From assembly GCF_009497895.1 (NCBI RefSeq), contig NZ_CP033116.1:3348001-3412000 (forward strand): 64,000 nucleotides of DNA, given 5' to 3'. The notes under the pieces were generated by a model that saw nothing but the letters and a program-made list of their open reading frames with translations, was not told the DNA's origin and did not search any database. The stretch is from Halopseudomonas pelagia. Lineage in GTDB: Bacteria; Pseudomonadota; Gammaproteobacteria; Pseudomonadales; Pseudomonadaceae. Below are positions 55,059 through 63,702 of this stretch, piece by piece. Within the stretch, counting starts at the first letter, position 1; each line of letters starts with the position of its first letter. Position numbers and translations under genes: made by a program.

Positions 55059-55932
55059 GGTCAAAATGGATTCCCGCTTTCGCGGGAATGACGGTGGTGG
55101 GGGCGGGAATGACGGTGTGGGTGTCATTCCCGCCCTACTCCGGCATCCTAACCTTTTCCGTCATCCCCGCTCCTTTCCGTCATCCCCGCGAAGGCGGGGA
55201 TCCAAGCGGTGGCTCGTTTGGCACCAAAGCCGAAGAACCCCGCAAGTCCGATTGGATTCCCGCCTTCGCGGGAATGACGGGAGTGGGTGTCATCCCGCCC
55301 TACTCCGGCATCCTAACCTTTCCGTCATCCCCGCTCCTTTCCGTCATCCCCGCGAAGGCGGGGATCCAAGCGGTGGTTTGGTTGGCACCAAAGCCGGAGC
55401 ACCCCGCAAGTCCGATTGGATTCCCGCCTGCGCGGGAATGACGGGAGTGGGTGTCATCCCCGCGAAGGCGGGGATCCAAGCGGTGGCTCGTTTGGCACCA
55501 AGGCCGGAGTACCCCGCAAGTCCGATTGGATTCCCGCCTTCGCGGGAATGACGGCGTGGTGGGGCGGGAGTGACGGGATACGGGAATGAGCAAGTGCGCG
55601 TACATCACCGTGTAGGGGCCGGAATGAGAGAATGTGGGCGAGACTGGCAGTTCTATATGACCAGCACTGAAACCGGCAGGAAATACACCGCGCATCTTAC
55701 TCCTCCGTCATCCTCGCGAACGCGGGGATCCATCTTTGCGATACCCGTATGCGACAGCTCACCCAACCCCCAAACCCGAAAATCAAAATGGATTCCCGCC
55801 TGCGCGGGAATGACGGGAGTGGGTGTCATCCCCGCGAACGCGGGGATCCATTTTTGCGATGCCCGTGTGCAACACCTCTCCACACCTCCAAGCCCGAAAG
55901 TCAAAATGGATTCCGCCTCCGCGGGAATGACG
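55059..55932. repeat. Tandem REPIN array of five full elements
   Basis: The 54988-55942 gap between the phosphomannomutase start and the pgi stop contains no gene. A single arm at 55059-55093 is followed by full inverted pairs at 55178-55279, 55342-55443, 55452-55553 (each 102 bp, loops with TTGGCACCAAAGCCG and CCCCGCAAGTCCG), 55705-55815 and 55824-55932. The junction GACGGGAGTGGGTGTCATCC recurs between units at 55276-55295, 55440-55459 and 55811-55830, so neighbouring units were copied in tandem. Confidence 0.92.
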
Positions 55933-55942
55933 GGAGTGTGTG

Positions 55943-57589
55943 TTACCCCCGCAGAATCTTCTCCAACAACCCCGCCGTTGACCCATCCGTACTCGACAAC
56001 GCCGCGCCTTCACCGCGTATCTGATCCAGCGTATCCACAGCAATCTTCTTGCCCATCTCAACCCCCCACTGATCAAAGGGGTTGATGTCCCACATTACCG
56101 ACTGCACAAACACCTTATGCTCATAGAGCGCAATCAGCGCGCCCAGGCTATAGGGCGTCAGCTCATCGAGCAGCAAGGTAGAGCTCGGCTGGTTACCGCG
56201 ATAGCGTTTGCTGCGTGGCATATCCTCCGCGCCTTTTACCGCAGCGTCGCCCAAGGCCAACAACCGGGACTGGGCCAGACAGTTGGCCAACGCCAATTCA
56301 TGCTGCGCCAGCAACTCAGGTGCGGCCTCATCGTGCTGGGCTTCCAGGTAACGCCGTGCCGGCACGATAAAGTCGCAGGTCACGGCCTCAGTCCCCTGAT
56401 GCAGCAACTGATAAAACGCGTGCTGCGCGTTTGGCCCTACGTTGCCCCAGATAATCGGGCAGGTAGCGTACTCAACGGGTTCACCGGCGCGGTTGACGCT
56501 CTTGCCGTTTGACTCCATCTCCAACTGCTCAAAATAGTTCGGCAGCTCTTTCAGGCGGCCGTCATAGGGCAGAATGGCGTGGGCGTTGATGTCCAGAATA
56601 TTGGTATTCCACACGCCGATCATGCCCAGCAGTACCGGCAAGTTGTCCATCCAGGGCGTGGTGCGGAAATGCTCGTCCATGTCATAGGCGCCGGCGAGCA
56701 ACTCACGGAAGCCCTGCATGCCGATGTTCAGCGCAACCGGCAAGCCGATCGCCGACCACAGCGAGTAGCGTCCACCTACCCAGTCCCACAGGTGCATCTG
56801 GTTCTGCGATGGGATCCCCCACTCGGTCATCTTGCCTAGCGCTGAAGACACCCCGAGAAAATGGCAATCGAGCAAACCGGTGCGCGCCTCGCCCAAGCCG
56901 CGCTGCAACCAATGTCGGGCGGTGGCTGCGTTGGTCAGCGTATCGATAGTAGAAAAGGATTTTGACGAGATAATGAACAACGTCGAATGCGGGCTGAGAT
57001 TGCCCAGCAACTGAGACAGCTGGCTGCCATCCATGGTGGAAGCGAAGTGAATACTCAGCGGGGATGGCGATGGCAGGCGCGAATCGGTTAACGCGCCATG
57101 GACCATCAATGGCCCCAGGTCAGAGCCGCCAACGCCGATGTTCACCACATCAGTAATAGCCTCACCGGTAGCGCCGCGCCACTGCCCGGCGCGAATCTGC
57201 CGGACTATCTGCTCCATGTGTTCTATCTGCGCATGCACCTTTCCGGTGATGTCTTCGCCATCGATCTCGCAGATCGCAGTGGCGGGCAAACGTAACGCCC
57301 AGTGCATAGCCGCGCGGTCTTCGCTGTTATTGATGCGCTCACCGGCAAACAGCGCGTCAATCCAGCCCTGCAACCCCTGCGCTTCGGCGAGCTCCATCAG
57401 GTGGGTCAGCGTTTGCTGCTCAACACGCTGCTTGGAAAAATCAAACAGAATCGGGCCCCACTGCCGATGCAGTGTTTCAAAACGCTGGCTGTCCTGTGCA
57501 AACATGTCGGCCAGATGCTTGCCCTGCATCGCCTCGCCATGGCGGATCAACGCCTGCCAGCTGGCACCTTGAGGTTTAATGGTCTGCAT
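55943..57589 (-). CDS. pgi: Glucose-6-phosphate isomerase
   Basis: The 548-residue Pgi interconverts glucose-6-phosphate and fructose-6-phosphate, the substrate of GlmS and the precursor of mannose-6-phosphate. Signatures are VNIGVGGSDLGPLMV, IISSKSFSTIDTLTNA, the active-site DWVGGRYSLWSAIGLP and, near the C-terminus, NPFDQWGVEMGKKIA with the conserved catalytic Lys. It lies two bases after the stop of the UGDH-like gene, in one run with galU. A REP arm abuts its stop codon. Confidence 0.96.
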   Translation of the reverse strand: MQTIKPQGASWQALIRHGEAMQGKHLADMFAQDSQRFETLHRQWGPILFDFSKQRVEQQTLTHLMELAEAQGLQGWIDALFAGERINNSEDRAAMHWALRLPATAICEIDGEDITGKVHAQIEHMEQIVRQIRAGQWRGATGEAITDVVNIGVGGSDLGPLMVHGALTDSRLPSPSPLSIHFASTMDGSQLSQLLGNLSPHSTLFIISSKSFSTIDTLTNAATARHWLQRGLGEARTGLLDCHFLGVSSALGKMTEWGIPSQNQMHLWDWVGGRYSLWSAIGLPVALNIGMQGFRELLAGAYDMDEHFRTTPWMDNLPVLLGMIGVWNTNILDINAHAILPYDGRLKELPNYFEQLEMESNGKSVNRAGEPVEYATCPIIWGNVGPNAQHAFYQLLHQGTEAVTCDFIVPARRYLEAQHDEAAPELLAQHELALANCLAQSRLLALGDAAVKGAEDMPRSKRYRGNQPSSTLLLDELTPYSLGALIALYEHKVFVQSVMWDINPFDQWGVEMGKKIAVDTLDQIRGEGAALSSTDGSTAGLLEKILRG

Positions 57590-57591
57590 GA

Positions 57592-58887
57592 CTAGCGTCG
57601 CCCTATGCCGTAGTATTCAAATCCGCTTTGCTTGATAAAAGCAGGGTCCCAGACGTTCCTTCCGTCCAACAATAAGGGGCTGCTCATGTTCATCTTCAAA
57701 CGCAGCAGGTCTGGGCTCCAGTAGGTTTTCCACTCGGTCACCAACATCAAAGCATCTGCGCCAACCACTGCTTCATAAGGATCGGTGTGCAGCACCAGGT
57801 CTTCACGCTCGCCGGCCCAGTCTGCCAGCGCGCGCAGAGCGCGTGGATCGTGCACATGTACCTCAACGCCTTGCGCCCAGAGGGCTTCAAGCAGTTTCAA
57901 TACCGGGGAATTATCAATACGGGAGGATTCAGGCTTGAACGCCGCACCCCAGATCGCCACCTTGCGACCGCGCAGGCTGGTACCGTAGTGCCGCCAAAGC
58001 TTTCGAAACAATGCTTCTTTCTGCCGCTCGTTGATGTGCAGCACTTCATCCAGCAACTGCGCCTGCATGCCGCTGACCTGCAGCGTGGATGCCAGGCTCA
58101 TCACATCGCGGGAGAAACTCAGGCCGCCAAAACCGCAGCCCGGATACAGATAGGATTCGCCAATACGTTTATCTGCGCCCATCCCCAGGCGCACACGTTC
58201 AATATCCACATCCAGGCTATCGGCCAGGTTGGCCATGTCATTCATGTAGCTGAGCCGGGTGGCGAGCATGCCAGTGATGGCCAGCTTGGTGAATTCTGCT
58301 TCGCGCGGGCGCATATACTGGATGCCTTCCTTGCGGCGATTGAAAGGCCGCAGCAGCTCAGCAACGAGCAGCCGAGCCCATTCCACATCCGCGCCCAACA
58401 GCCAGCTACCCGCGCGCATAAAGCCCTGCAACGCATCGCCTTCAGTCAGCAGGTCCGGCAGGCTTACCACGGCGCTGCCGGTCGAACCTTCAGCTTCGTG
58501 GGCGGCAAGCGCCTGCTGCAGTTCTTCACTGCTGCCTACGGGGAAAGTCGACTGGTTGACTACCAGCCATTGGTGGGCTTTATTACCCGGAAGCGAGGAG
58601 ACAATACTCTTTGCAAGGTAGATTGCGTCGGGGCTTAACGCTAACCAGATCACCTTGCTCTGCTGCGCCGGCGGTACGTCCATCGCGGACAGTACCAGGC
58701 GCCCTTCCTGGCTCTGCTCGGCCATCATGTCGGCCAGGCCAGGCTCGCGATAAGGACACTCGCCCCGCGCCAACTGCTTGCCGATGGTGCCTTCCGGCAC
58801 ATGCAGAAAGACCTGATTGCCCGCGGAGGCAAGCGCAGTGGCGCTGACCAGCGCGCACAAGGTATCGCCATAAACGTCCAAGTACAT
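57592..58887 (-). CDS. Degenerate UDP-glucose/GDP-mannose dehydrogenase paralogue
   Basis: The 431-residue protein follows the UGDH fold from end to end (AEFTKLAITGMLATRLSYMN, VAIWGAAFKPESSRIDNSP, LMLVTEWKTYWSP). Key residues have changed. The catalytic Cys position reads GGLSFSRD instead of GGSCFPKD (Ser257). The Glu motif reads LPDLLTEG (Asp145), and the Asn partner is Thr205. The N-terminal dinucleotide motif GXGYVG is replaced by YGDTLCALVSA. Lys201 and Asp261 remain. It is therefore unlikely to be a normal dehydrogenase; a regulatory or altered-chemistry role is possible. AAAGGACGCAATT precedes the ATG. It lies 11 bases after the galU stop and directly before pgi, so the frame is maintained within an operon of sugar-phosphate genes. 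Confidence 0.85.
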   Translation of the reverse strand: MYLDVYGDTLCALVSATALASAGNQVFLHVPEGTIGKQLARGECPYREPGLADMMAEQSQEGRLVLSAMDVPPAQQSKVIWLALSPDAIYLAKSIVSSLPGNKAHQWLVVNQSTFPVGSSEELQQALAAHEAEGSTGSAVVSLPDLLTEGDALQGFMRAGSWLLGADVEWARLLVAELLRPFNRRKEGIQYMRPREAEFTKLAITGMLATRLSYMNDMANLADSLDVDIERVRLGMGADKRIGESYLYPGCGFGGLSFSRDVMSLASTLQVSGMQAQLLDEVLHINERQKEALFRKLWRHYGTSLRGRKVAIWGAAFKPESSRIDNSPVLKLLEALWAQGVEVHVHDPRALRALADWAGEREDLVLHTDPYEAVVGADALMLVTEWKTYWSPDLLRLKMNMSSPLLLDGRNVWDPAFIKQSGFEYYGIGRR

Positions 58888-58898
58888 AATTGCGTCCT

Positions 58899-59780
58899 TT
58901 AGCGCTGGTATCGCGCCAGCATAGCCTGAAAGTCAGCACCCAGCTGCGGGTGCTGCAGCCCGTAAGCGATAGTTGCTTCTAAATAGCCTAGCTTATTACC
59001 GCAATCGTAGGAGCGCCCACGAACGTGATATGCCTCGACGCCAGACTGCTGCATAAGTGCGGCAATGGCGTCGGTCAGCTGAATCTCGCCGCCAGCGCCG
59101 GGGCGCGTCTTGGCCAGTAAGTCGAAAATACCGGCGGGCAGTATATAACGGCCCACGATTGACAGGTTCGAGGGTGCATCCTCGCGCGCTGGTTTTTCTA
59201 CCACGCTCATCATCGCAGCGTGCTTGCCGGGCTTCAGCTCAACCCCATTCAGATCTACAACCCCGTATTGATGCACGCTGGCATAGGGTACGGGTTCGAC
59301 CATGATCTGCGCGTGCCCGGTTTCAGCAAAACGCTCATTCATCAGATTCAGGTCGCCAATACTGCCAGCCTGCTCCACCAGAACATCAGGGAGCATCACT
59401 GCAAAGGGAGCATCGCCCACTACCTGGCGGGCACAAGCTACCGCATGCCCCAGCCCCAGTGCTTTGCCTTGGCGTACAGCCGTGACCTTCAATCCTGAGG
59501 GTGCGGTATCCCGCAGAATCTCCAGCAGCTCATGCTTGCCCCGGCGCTCAAGCTCGGCTTCCAACTCGTAGTTCACATCAAAGTGATCTTCTATGGCTTT
59601 CTTGCTGGAATGGGTTACCAGCACGATCTCATTGATGCCGGCGGCCAGAGCCTCTTCCACCACATATTGGATGACCGGCTTATCAACCACAGTCACCATT
59701 TCCTTGGGAATGGCCTTGCTGGCTGGCAAGAAACGCGTGCCTAGACCGGCAACGGGTAGTACGGCTTTGGTAACCTTCAC
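58899..59780 (-). CDS. galU: UTP--glucose-1-phosphate uridylyltransferase
   Basis: The 293-residue enzyme makes UDP-glucose. It opens [20 protein letters not shown], with [20 protein letters not shown], the substrate loop [11 protein letters not shown] and the metal-site VMLPDVLV. The start is GTG 59780 with AGGAGTTGCT upstream. UDP-glucose is the substrate for GalE and Ugd encoded in this window, so GalU ties the housekeeping block to the polysaccharide locus. It heads the minus-strand run galU, UGDH-like, pgi. Confidence 0.96.
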   Translation of the reverse strand: MKVTKAVLPVAGLGTRFLPASKAIPKEMVTVVDKPVIQYVVEEALAAGINEIVLVTHSSKKAIEDHFDVNYELEAELERRGKHELLEILRDTAPSGLKVTAVRQGKALGLGHAVACARQVVGDAPFAVMLPDVLVEQAGSIGDLNLMNERFAETGHAQIMVEPVPYASVHQYGVVDLNGVELKPGKHAAMMSVVEKPAREDAPSNLSIVGRYILPAGIFDLLAKTRPGAGGEIQLTDAIAALMQQSGVEAYHVRGRSYDCGNKLGYLEATIAYGLQHPQLGADFQAMLARYQR

Positions 59781-59964
59781 AGCAACTCCTAAATTTTCGT
59801 CAAACGTCCTGTCGTTAAGAGGCTCGGCGCTCCAAAGAGTTCAAAGCTACCAGGCCTGATAGTGCTACCACTCATCACACTGCAGACTTTGAAACATGCA
59901 GGAGTCGTGCCTGGATCAGATATCAATCCTCCAGTGCTAGAGTTTAAACAAGGGATGACTGATT

Positions 59965-60561
59965 TCAGGTTACAACTGACTTGGCAGATCCACACAGCAC
60001 AGTGCCTGGCCCTAAACGTGCGCCCGCTTCAACATCGACGTGATACCCACAACAGCTTCCTGCTTGCAACCAGGCGCGCGCACCTATCCTCACACCGCCT
60101 GCCAATTGCACGCCCACGCTGATATGCGATAGCTCTTCCATCACCACATCATGGTCCACAGTCGCATTCGCATTAATAATCACCCCGCGGCCTACTGCAG
60201 ACCCAGTTCCGACCACAGCACCAGCCATAACCGCAGTACCGGCGCCAAGCGTCGCGCTCGAACTTACCCATGCACTGGGATGCACTATTGAAACCAGCTC
60301 GATACCTGCTCCCTCAATCACGCCAATCCACTGTTCGCGCACTGAATTGTTACCCACGGCGGCGATGGCGCCCTGGCCACGATCTGCCACCAGAGCGAGA
60401 TCCGCGACCTTGCCGACCACCTCACAGCCCAACGCCTCAGTGACTTGCGGCCAGGCATCGTCCAGAAACAGGACTGACGACCATTCACCCCCTGATAGAG
60501 CCGATTCGGCTATCGATTTACCGTGGCCTCCAGCACCTAACACCAGCAATGTGCGACTCAC
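59965..60561 (-). CDS. PglD-like beta-helix sugar acyltransferase
   Basis: The 198-residue protein has the same architecture as the two acyltransferases at 27642-28319 and 29742-30365: an N-terminal LLVLGAGGHGKSIAESAL and VLFLDDAWP domain, then hexapeptide repeats with NATVDHDVVMEELSHISVGV, whose His is the likely base. Its ATG overlaps the stop of the WecA/WbpL-like gene by four bases. It may acetylate the sugar carried by that transferase, or an amino sugar made by the FnlA/FnlC-type enzymes upstream. No aminotransferase is in this second set, so its true substrate is open. Confidence 0.87.
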   Translation of the reverse strand: MSRTLLVLGAGGHGKSIAESALSGGEWSSVLFLDDAWPQVTEALGCEVVGKVADLALVADRGQGAIAAVGNNSVREQWIGVIEGAGIELVSIVHPSAWVSSSATLGAGTAVMAGAVVGTGSAVGRGVIINANATVDHDVVMEELSHISVGVQLAGGVRIGARAWLQAGSCCGYHVDVEAGARLGPGTVLCGSAKSVVT

Positions 60562-61583
60562 TCCGGCACCTCCAGTTCACCCGCCTTGAACACAACTGCC
60601 AAGATTGCTAAAGGAGCATAAGCAATCATCAGGCCAAGCAAGGCATCAACATGCCCCAAGGCTACGAAACAGGCCCAGGGCAGTAGCCATAACAGGTTTA
60701 CAGCCAGCACAGCCAAGGTGACCGGAAGGTGCGACCCGTACTTGCGGGAAGCGTATTGATAGGCGTGGCTGCGGTGGGCTTCGTAAACCTTGTCGCCCCG
60801 GATAAGTCTTCTCATCAGGGTGAAGGTGGCATCAGCAATAAACACGCCAAGCAGGATCAGCCAGCTGGACAATAGCTGCGGCTCTACCAACGCCGCCGCG
60901 AGGGTGAGCACGCCAAGCGCTATGCCCAAAAATCCACTGCCAGCGTCACCCATAAATATACGTGCAGGCGGAAAATTCCAAACCAGGAAGCCCGCCACAG
61001 AAGCGGCCAGGGCCAACGGCAATATCATTCTCTCTGGATAACCCATAAACCAATAAATCAGCGCCCCACCCACACACACCGTGATTGCCTCAACACTGGC
61101 AAGACCATCAATACCATCCATGAAGTTGTACAAATTGAGGAGCCAGACCAGAAACAACCCTACCAGCGGGTACACAATCCAGGGCGAGGTTAACGTCATC
61201 CCCAGCAGATGCAGCGGGGGCGCTCCAGGAAGCCAGAAAAGCGCCCATCCAGCACCGGCAAAATGTGCCAGCAGCCGCCAGCGCGCAGCAATATGGCCGT
61301 GGTCATCCAGAAAGCCAACTAATGCAATCACCAGACCGCCACCGCCCAGCGCAATCACAATGCGTTGCTCAGGGCCATCCTGGAAAAACAGGTACACCAG
61401 GACCAACAGGAACACGATCACTATAGCCACACCCCCGCCGCGCGGAGTCGGAATCGAGTGCGAGCTCCGAGCGTTCGGTACGTCGATCATGCTGGTAGCC
61501 AGCGCATATCGACGTAATACAAAGGTCAGTAAAAACGTAATCACGGCTATCGCCACGATCAGGAGTAACCAGGTCATCATCAC
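60558..61583 (-). CDS. Undecaprenyl-phosphate sugar-1-phosphate transferase (WecA/WbpL family)
   Basis: The 341-residue polytopic enzyme (about ten helices) starts O-antigen-type glycans by moving an N-acetyl-hexosamine-1-phosphate to undecaprenyl phosphate. Motifs are VGFLDDHGHIAARWR (Mg-binding DD), LYNFMDGIDGLASVEA, FMGDAGSGFLG and AHRSHAYQ. NARSSHSIPTPRGGG near the N-terminus is typical of WbpL. It forms an operon with the SDR upstream and the PglD-like gene downstream. The locus thus has two initiating transferases of different families (this one and the PglC-like protein). Confidence 0.93.
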   Translation of the reverse strand: MMMTWLLLIVAIAVITFLLTFVLRRYALATSMIDVPNARSSHSIPTPRGGGVAIVIVFLLVLVYLFFQDGPEQRIVIALGGGGLVIALVGFLDDHGHIAARWRLLAHFAGAGWALFWLPGAPPLHLLGMTLTSPWIVYPLVGLFLVWLLNLYNFMDGIDGLASVEAITVCVGGALIYWFMGYPERMILPLALAASVAGFLVWNFPPARIFMGDAGSGFLGIALGVLTLAAALVEPQLLSSWLILLGVFIADATFTLMRRLIRGDKVYEAHRSHAYQYASRKYGSHLPVTLAVLAVNLLWLLPWACFVALGHVDALLGLMIAYAPLAILAVVFKAGELEVPE

Positions 61584-61615
61584 GACTCGCTCGATTTATT
61601 TTTCTAATTCGAATG

Positions 61616-62572
61616 TCAAACGGTGGCGAGAAAGTGGTCTGCGGTCTTGCGCAGAGCACTGTCTACCGAAACAGGTGGCACCCAACCCAAGGTCTGCCGT
61701 GTGTGGCTGATATCGACCTGTAGCGAGCCGCACAACCGTTGCATCACAGCATCCTTGCCCAGCAGCTTGCCACCCAGTTCAAGCAGGCCTGCGGGCACGG
61801 GAAGAAGTCGCGCTGGGCGATCAAGCGCCTTGCTCATTCGCGTCAACAACTCTGTCGTAGAAAGATCCTCACCGTCGCTGACCAGAAACGTCTGGTTCGC
61901 TGCGGCGGGATGCTGAGTGCACGTCACAATCAGATCAACCAGATTATCGAGTGCAACAAGGCTGCGCTTGTTGTGTATGCGGCCCAGCGGTAGAGGGATG
62001 CCTTTATTCAGCCAGTTCATCATGCTGCGGAAGTTGGCTTTTACACCTGGTCCGTATACCAATACTGGGCGAATGATGACCACTTCCATACCGGTCTCTT
62101 GAGCAATCAGCCTCAGCCCCTGCTCAGCCTCCATCTTGGAGATGCCGTAGGGGTCCTGCGGAGTGGGAGTGTCTGCTGCGGTGTACGGCCGGCCATTATC
62201 CGTACCTTCACCATTGACCTTGATCGAGCTGATGAAGACAAATCGACGCACTCCCGCGGCGGCAGCCTGACGGGACAAGCACAAGGTGCCATCGACATTG
62301 ACCTTGCGAAACTCGGTCAACGGGTCTGCTGACTGGTCATTCATAACGTGAACACGTGCGGCGCTGTGAATTACCGTGTCGATATTCGTGAGCACACCAC
62401 TCCAATCAGCTGCGGCGTCCAGGTCAGGGACTTGGCAGCTACTGACTCCTGCCTGCTGGTTTTGGACCTCACTTCTGTAACCTGCCACCAGTTGGTGTTC
62501 AGAGCTGATGGACAAGCGCTCTACAATCGCCCTACCAACAAAACCGTTTGCGCCCGTCAGAAAAACCTTCAT
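61616..62572 (-). CDS. NAD-dependent epimerase/dehydratase (WbpV-like SDR)
   Basis: The 318-residue extended SDR has MKVFLTGANGFVGRAIVERL at the N-terminus, VIHSAARVHVM, FISSIKVNGE and the catalytic PYGISKMEAEQGL. VYGPGVKANFRSMMNWLNKG and RSLVALDNLVDLIV are typical of the WbpV/WbpK group encoded with WbpL in Pseudomonas O-antigen loci, which reduce or epimerise 4-keto intermediates. I chose ATG 62572, with AAGGATTGACG upstream, over a TTG at 62578. It could supply the reductase step that the FnlA/FnlC pair needs (see findings). Confidence 0.9.
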   Translation of the reverse strand: MKVFLTGANGFVGRAIVERLSISSEHQLVAGYRSEVQNQQAGVSSCQVPDLDAAADWSGVLTNIDTVIHSAARVHVMNDQSADPLTEFRKVNVDGTLCLSRQAAAAGVRRFVFISSIKVNGEGTDNGRPYTAADTPTPQDPYGISKMEAEQGLRLIAQETGMEVVIIRPVLVYGPGVKANFRSMMNWLNKGIPLPLGRIHNKRSLVALDNLVDLIVTCTQHPAAANQTFLVSDGEDLSTTELLTRMSKALDRPARLLPVPAGLLELGGKLLGKDAVMQRLCGSLQVDISHTRQTLGWVPPVSVDSALRKTADHFLATV

Positions 62573-62574
62573 CG

Positions 62575-63702
62575 TCAATCCTTACGCCACACAGTACGGT
62601 TCACGTAGTCGGTGTAGCTGAGCACTACGCGCACTACCTGCAAGGAGACCGGGCCGCCTTCATAGTCCGGCACCAAAGGCGTGGTTCGCTTCCCTGCCAC
62701 GTGCTGGCTGGTAATGACTTTGACCGCCGCCAGCACCGATTCCTTCTTCAGACCGCTCATGATCAGCGTGCCCTGGTCCATACCCTCTGGCCGCTCATGG
62801 GCGTTGCGCAGCGTTACTGCAGGCAGGTTGAGCAGCGAGGCTTCCTCGGTGATAGTGCCGCTATCGGAGAGGACGCAAAATGCGGACATCTGCAACTTGA
62901 TGTAATCCAGCAGGCCATAGGGTTTGACGAAGCGGATAAGGGGGTGATCCAACGACTCCCCCAGTGCTTCCAACCGTTTGCGGGTGCGCGGATGGGTGGA
63001 AACGATTACCGGATAGCCGTATTCGTCTGCCAACCCATTCAGCGTTGCGAGGAGGTCACGCAGGTTACTGGGCGTATCCACGTTTTCTTCGCGGTGAGTG
63101 CTGATAACGAAGTATTTGCCCTCACTCAGACCTTCTCGGGCCAGTACATCGGAACGCTCAATCTTTGGCATGTAGTACTCAAGCACTTCCTGCATATGCG
63201 AGCCGGTCTTGATGATGGTCTCAGGCCGTATGCCTTCGGCGATGAGATAGCGACGGGCATGCTCGGTAAGCACCATGTTGATGTCAGAGAGATGGTCCAG
63301 CACCTTCCTATTGAGCTCTTCCGGTACCCGCTGATCAAAGCAGCGATTGCCTGCTTCCATATGGAAAACCGGGATCTTGCGACGCTTGGCAGAAATAACC
63401 GCCAAACAGGTGTTGGTATCGCCGTATAACAGAAGAGCATCAGGTTGCTCGAGCTCAAACACCTCATCCGCCTTGGCGATCACTTCTGCGATGGTCTTCG
63501 CTGCGGTATCTCCGGCAGCACCGAGAAAGTGATCTGGCTTTCGAATTTCCAGATCGTCGAAGAACACCTGATTGAGTTCGAAGTCGTAGTTTTGCCCTGA
63601 ATGTACGAGGACGTGGTTAACCTGCTTATCCAGCTCGGCGATCACACGGCTCATCTTGATCAGCTCAGGGCGGGTGCCGACCAATGTCATAACTTTAAGC
63701 AC
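62575..63702 (-). CDS. UDP-N-acetylhexosamine 2-epimerase, FnlC/WbjD-like
   Basis: The 375-residue GT-B-like epimerase has LVGTRPELIKMSRVI, LVHSGQNYDFELNQVFF, YGDTNTCLAVISAKRR, FHMEAGNRCFDQRVPEELNR and VISTHREENVDT, the WecB-family signature. The end VVRVVLSYTDYVNRTVWRK is characteristic of the FnlC/WbjD/CapG subgroup that makes UDP-L-FucNAc. The start is GTG 63702 with AGGAGCAGCTCA upstream, overlapping the stop of the FnlA-like gene by eight bases. Plain UDP-GlcNAc 2-epimerase activity cannot be excluded. Confidence 0.9.
   Translation of the reverse strand: MLKVMTLVGTRPELIKMSRVIAELDKQVNHVLVHSGQNYDFELNQVFFDDLEIRKPDHFLGAAGDTAAKTIAEVIAKADEVFELEQPDALLLYGDTNTCLAVISAKRRKIPVFHMEAGNRCFDQRVPEELNRKVLDHLSDINMVLTEHARRYLIAEGIRPETIIKTGSHMQEVLEYYMPKIERSDVLAREGLSEGKYFVISTHREENVDTPSNLRDLLATLNGLADEYGYPVIVSTHPRTRKRLEALGESLDHPLIRFVKPYGLLDYIKLQMSAFCVLSDSGTITEEASLLNLPAVTLRNAHERPEGMDQGTLIMSGLKKESVLAAVKVITSQHVAGKRTTPLVPDYEGGPVSLQVVRVVLSYTDYVNRTVWRKD

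Noticed and set aside
55042..55551. Apparent 169-residue protein upstream of the phosphomannomutase gene
   Set aside because: Entirely REPIN array; the periodic translation reflects the DNA repeats.
57787..58638. 283-codon plus-strand open frame
   Set aside because: Antisense to the UGDH-like gene; its translation has no recognisable features and there is no ribosome-binding site.
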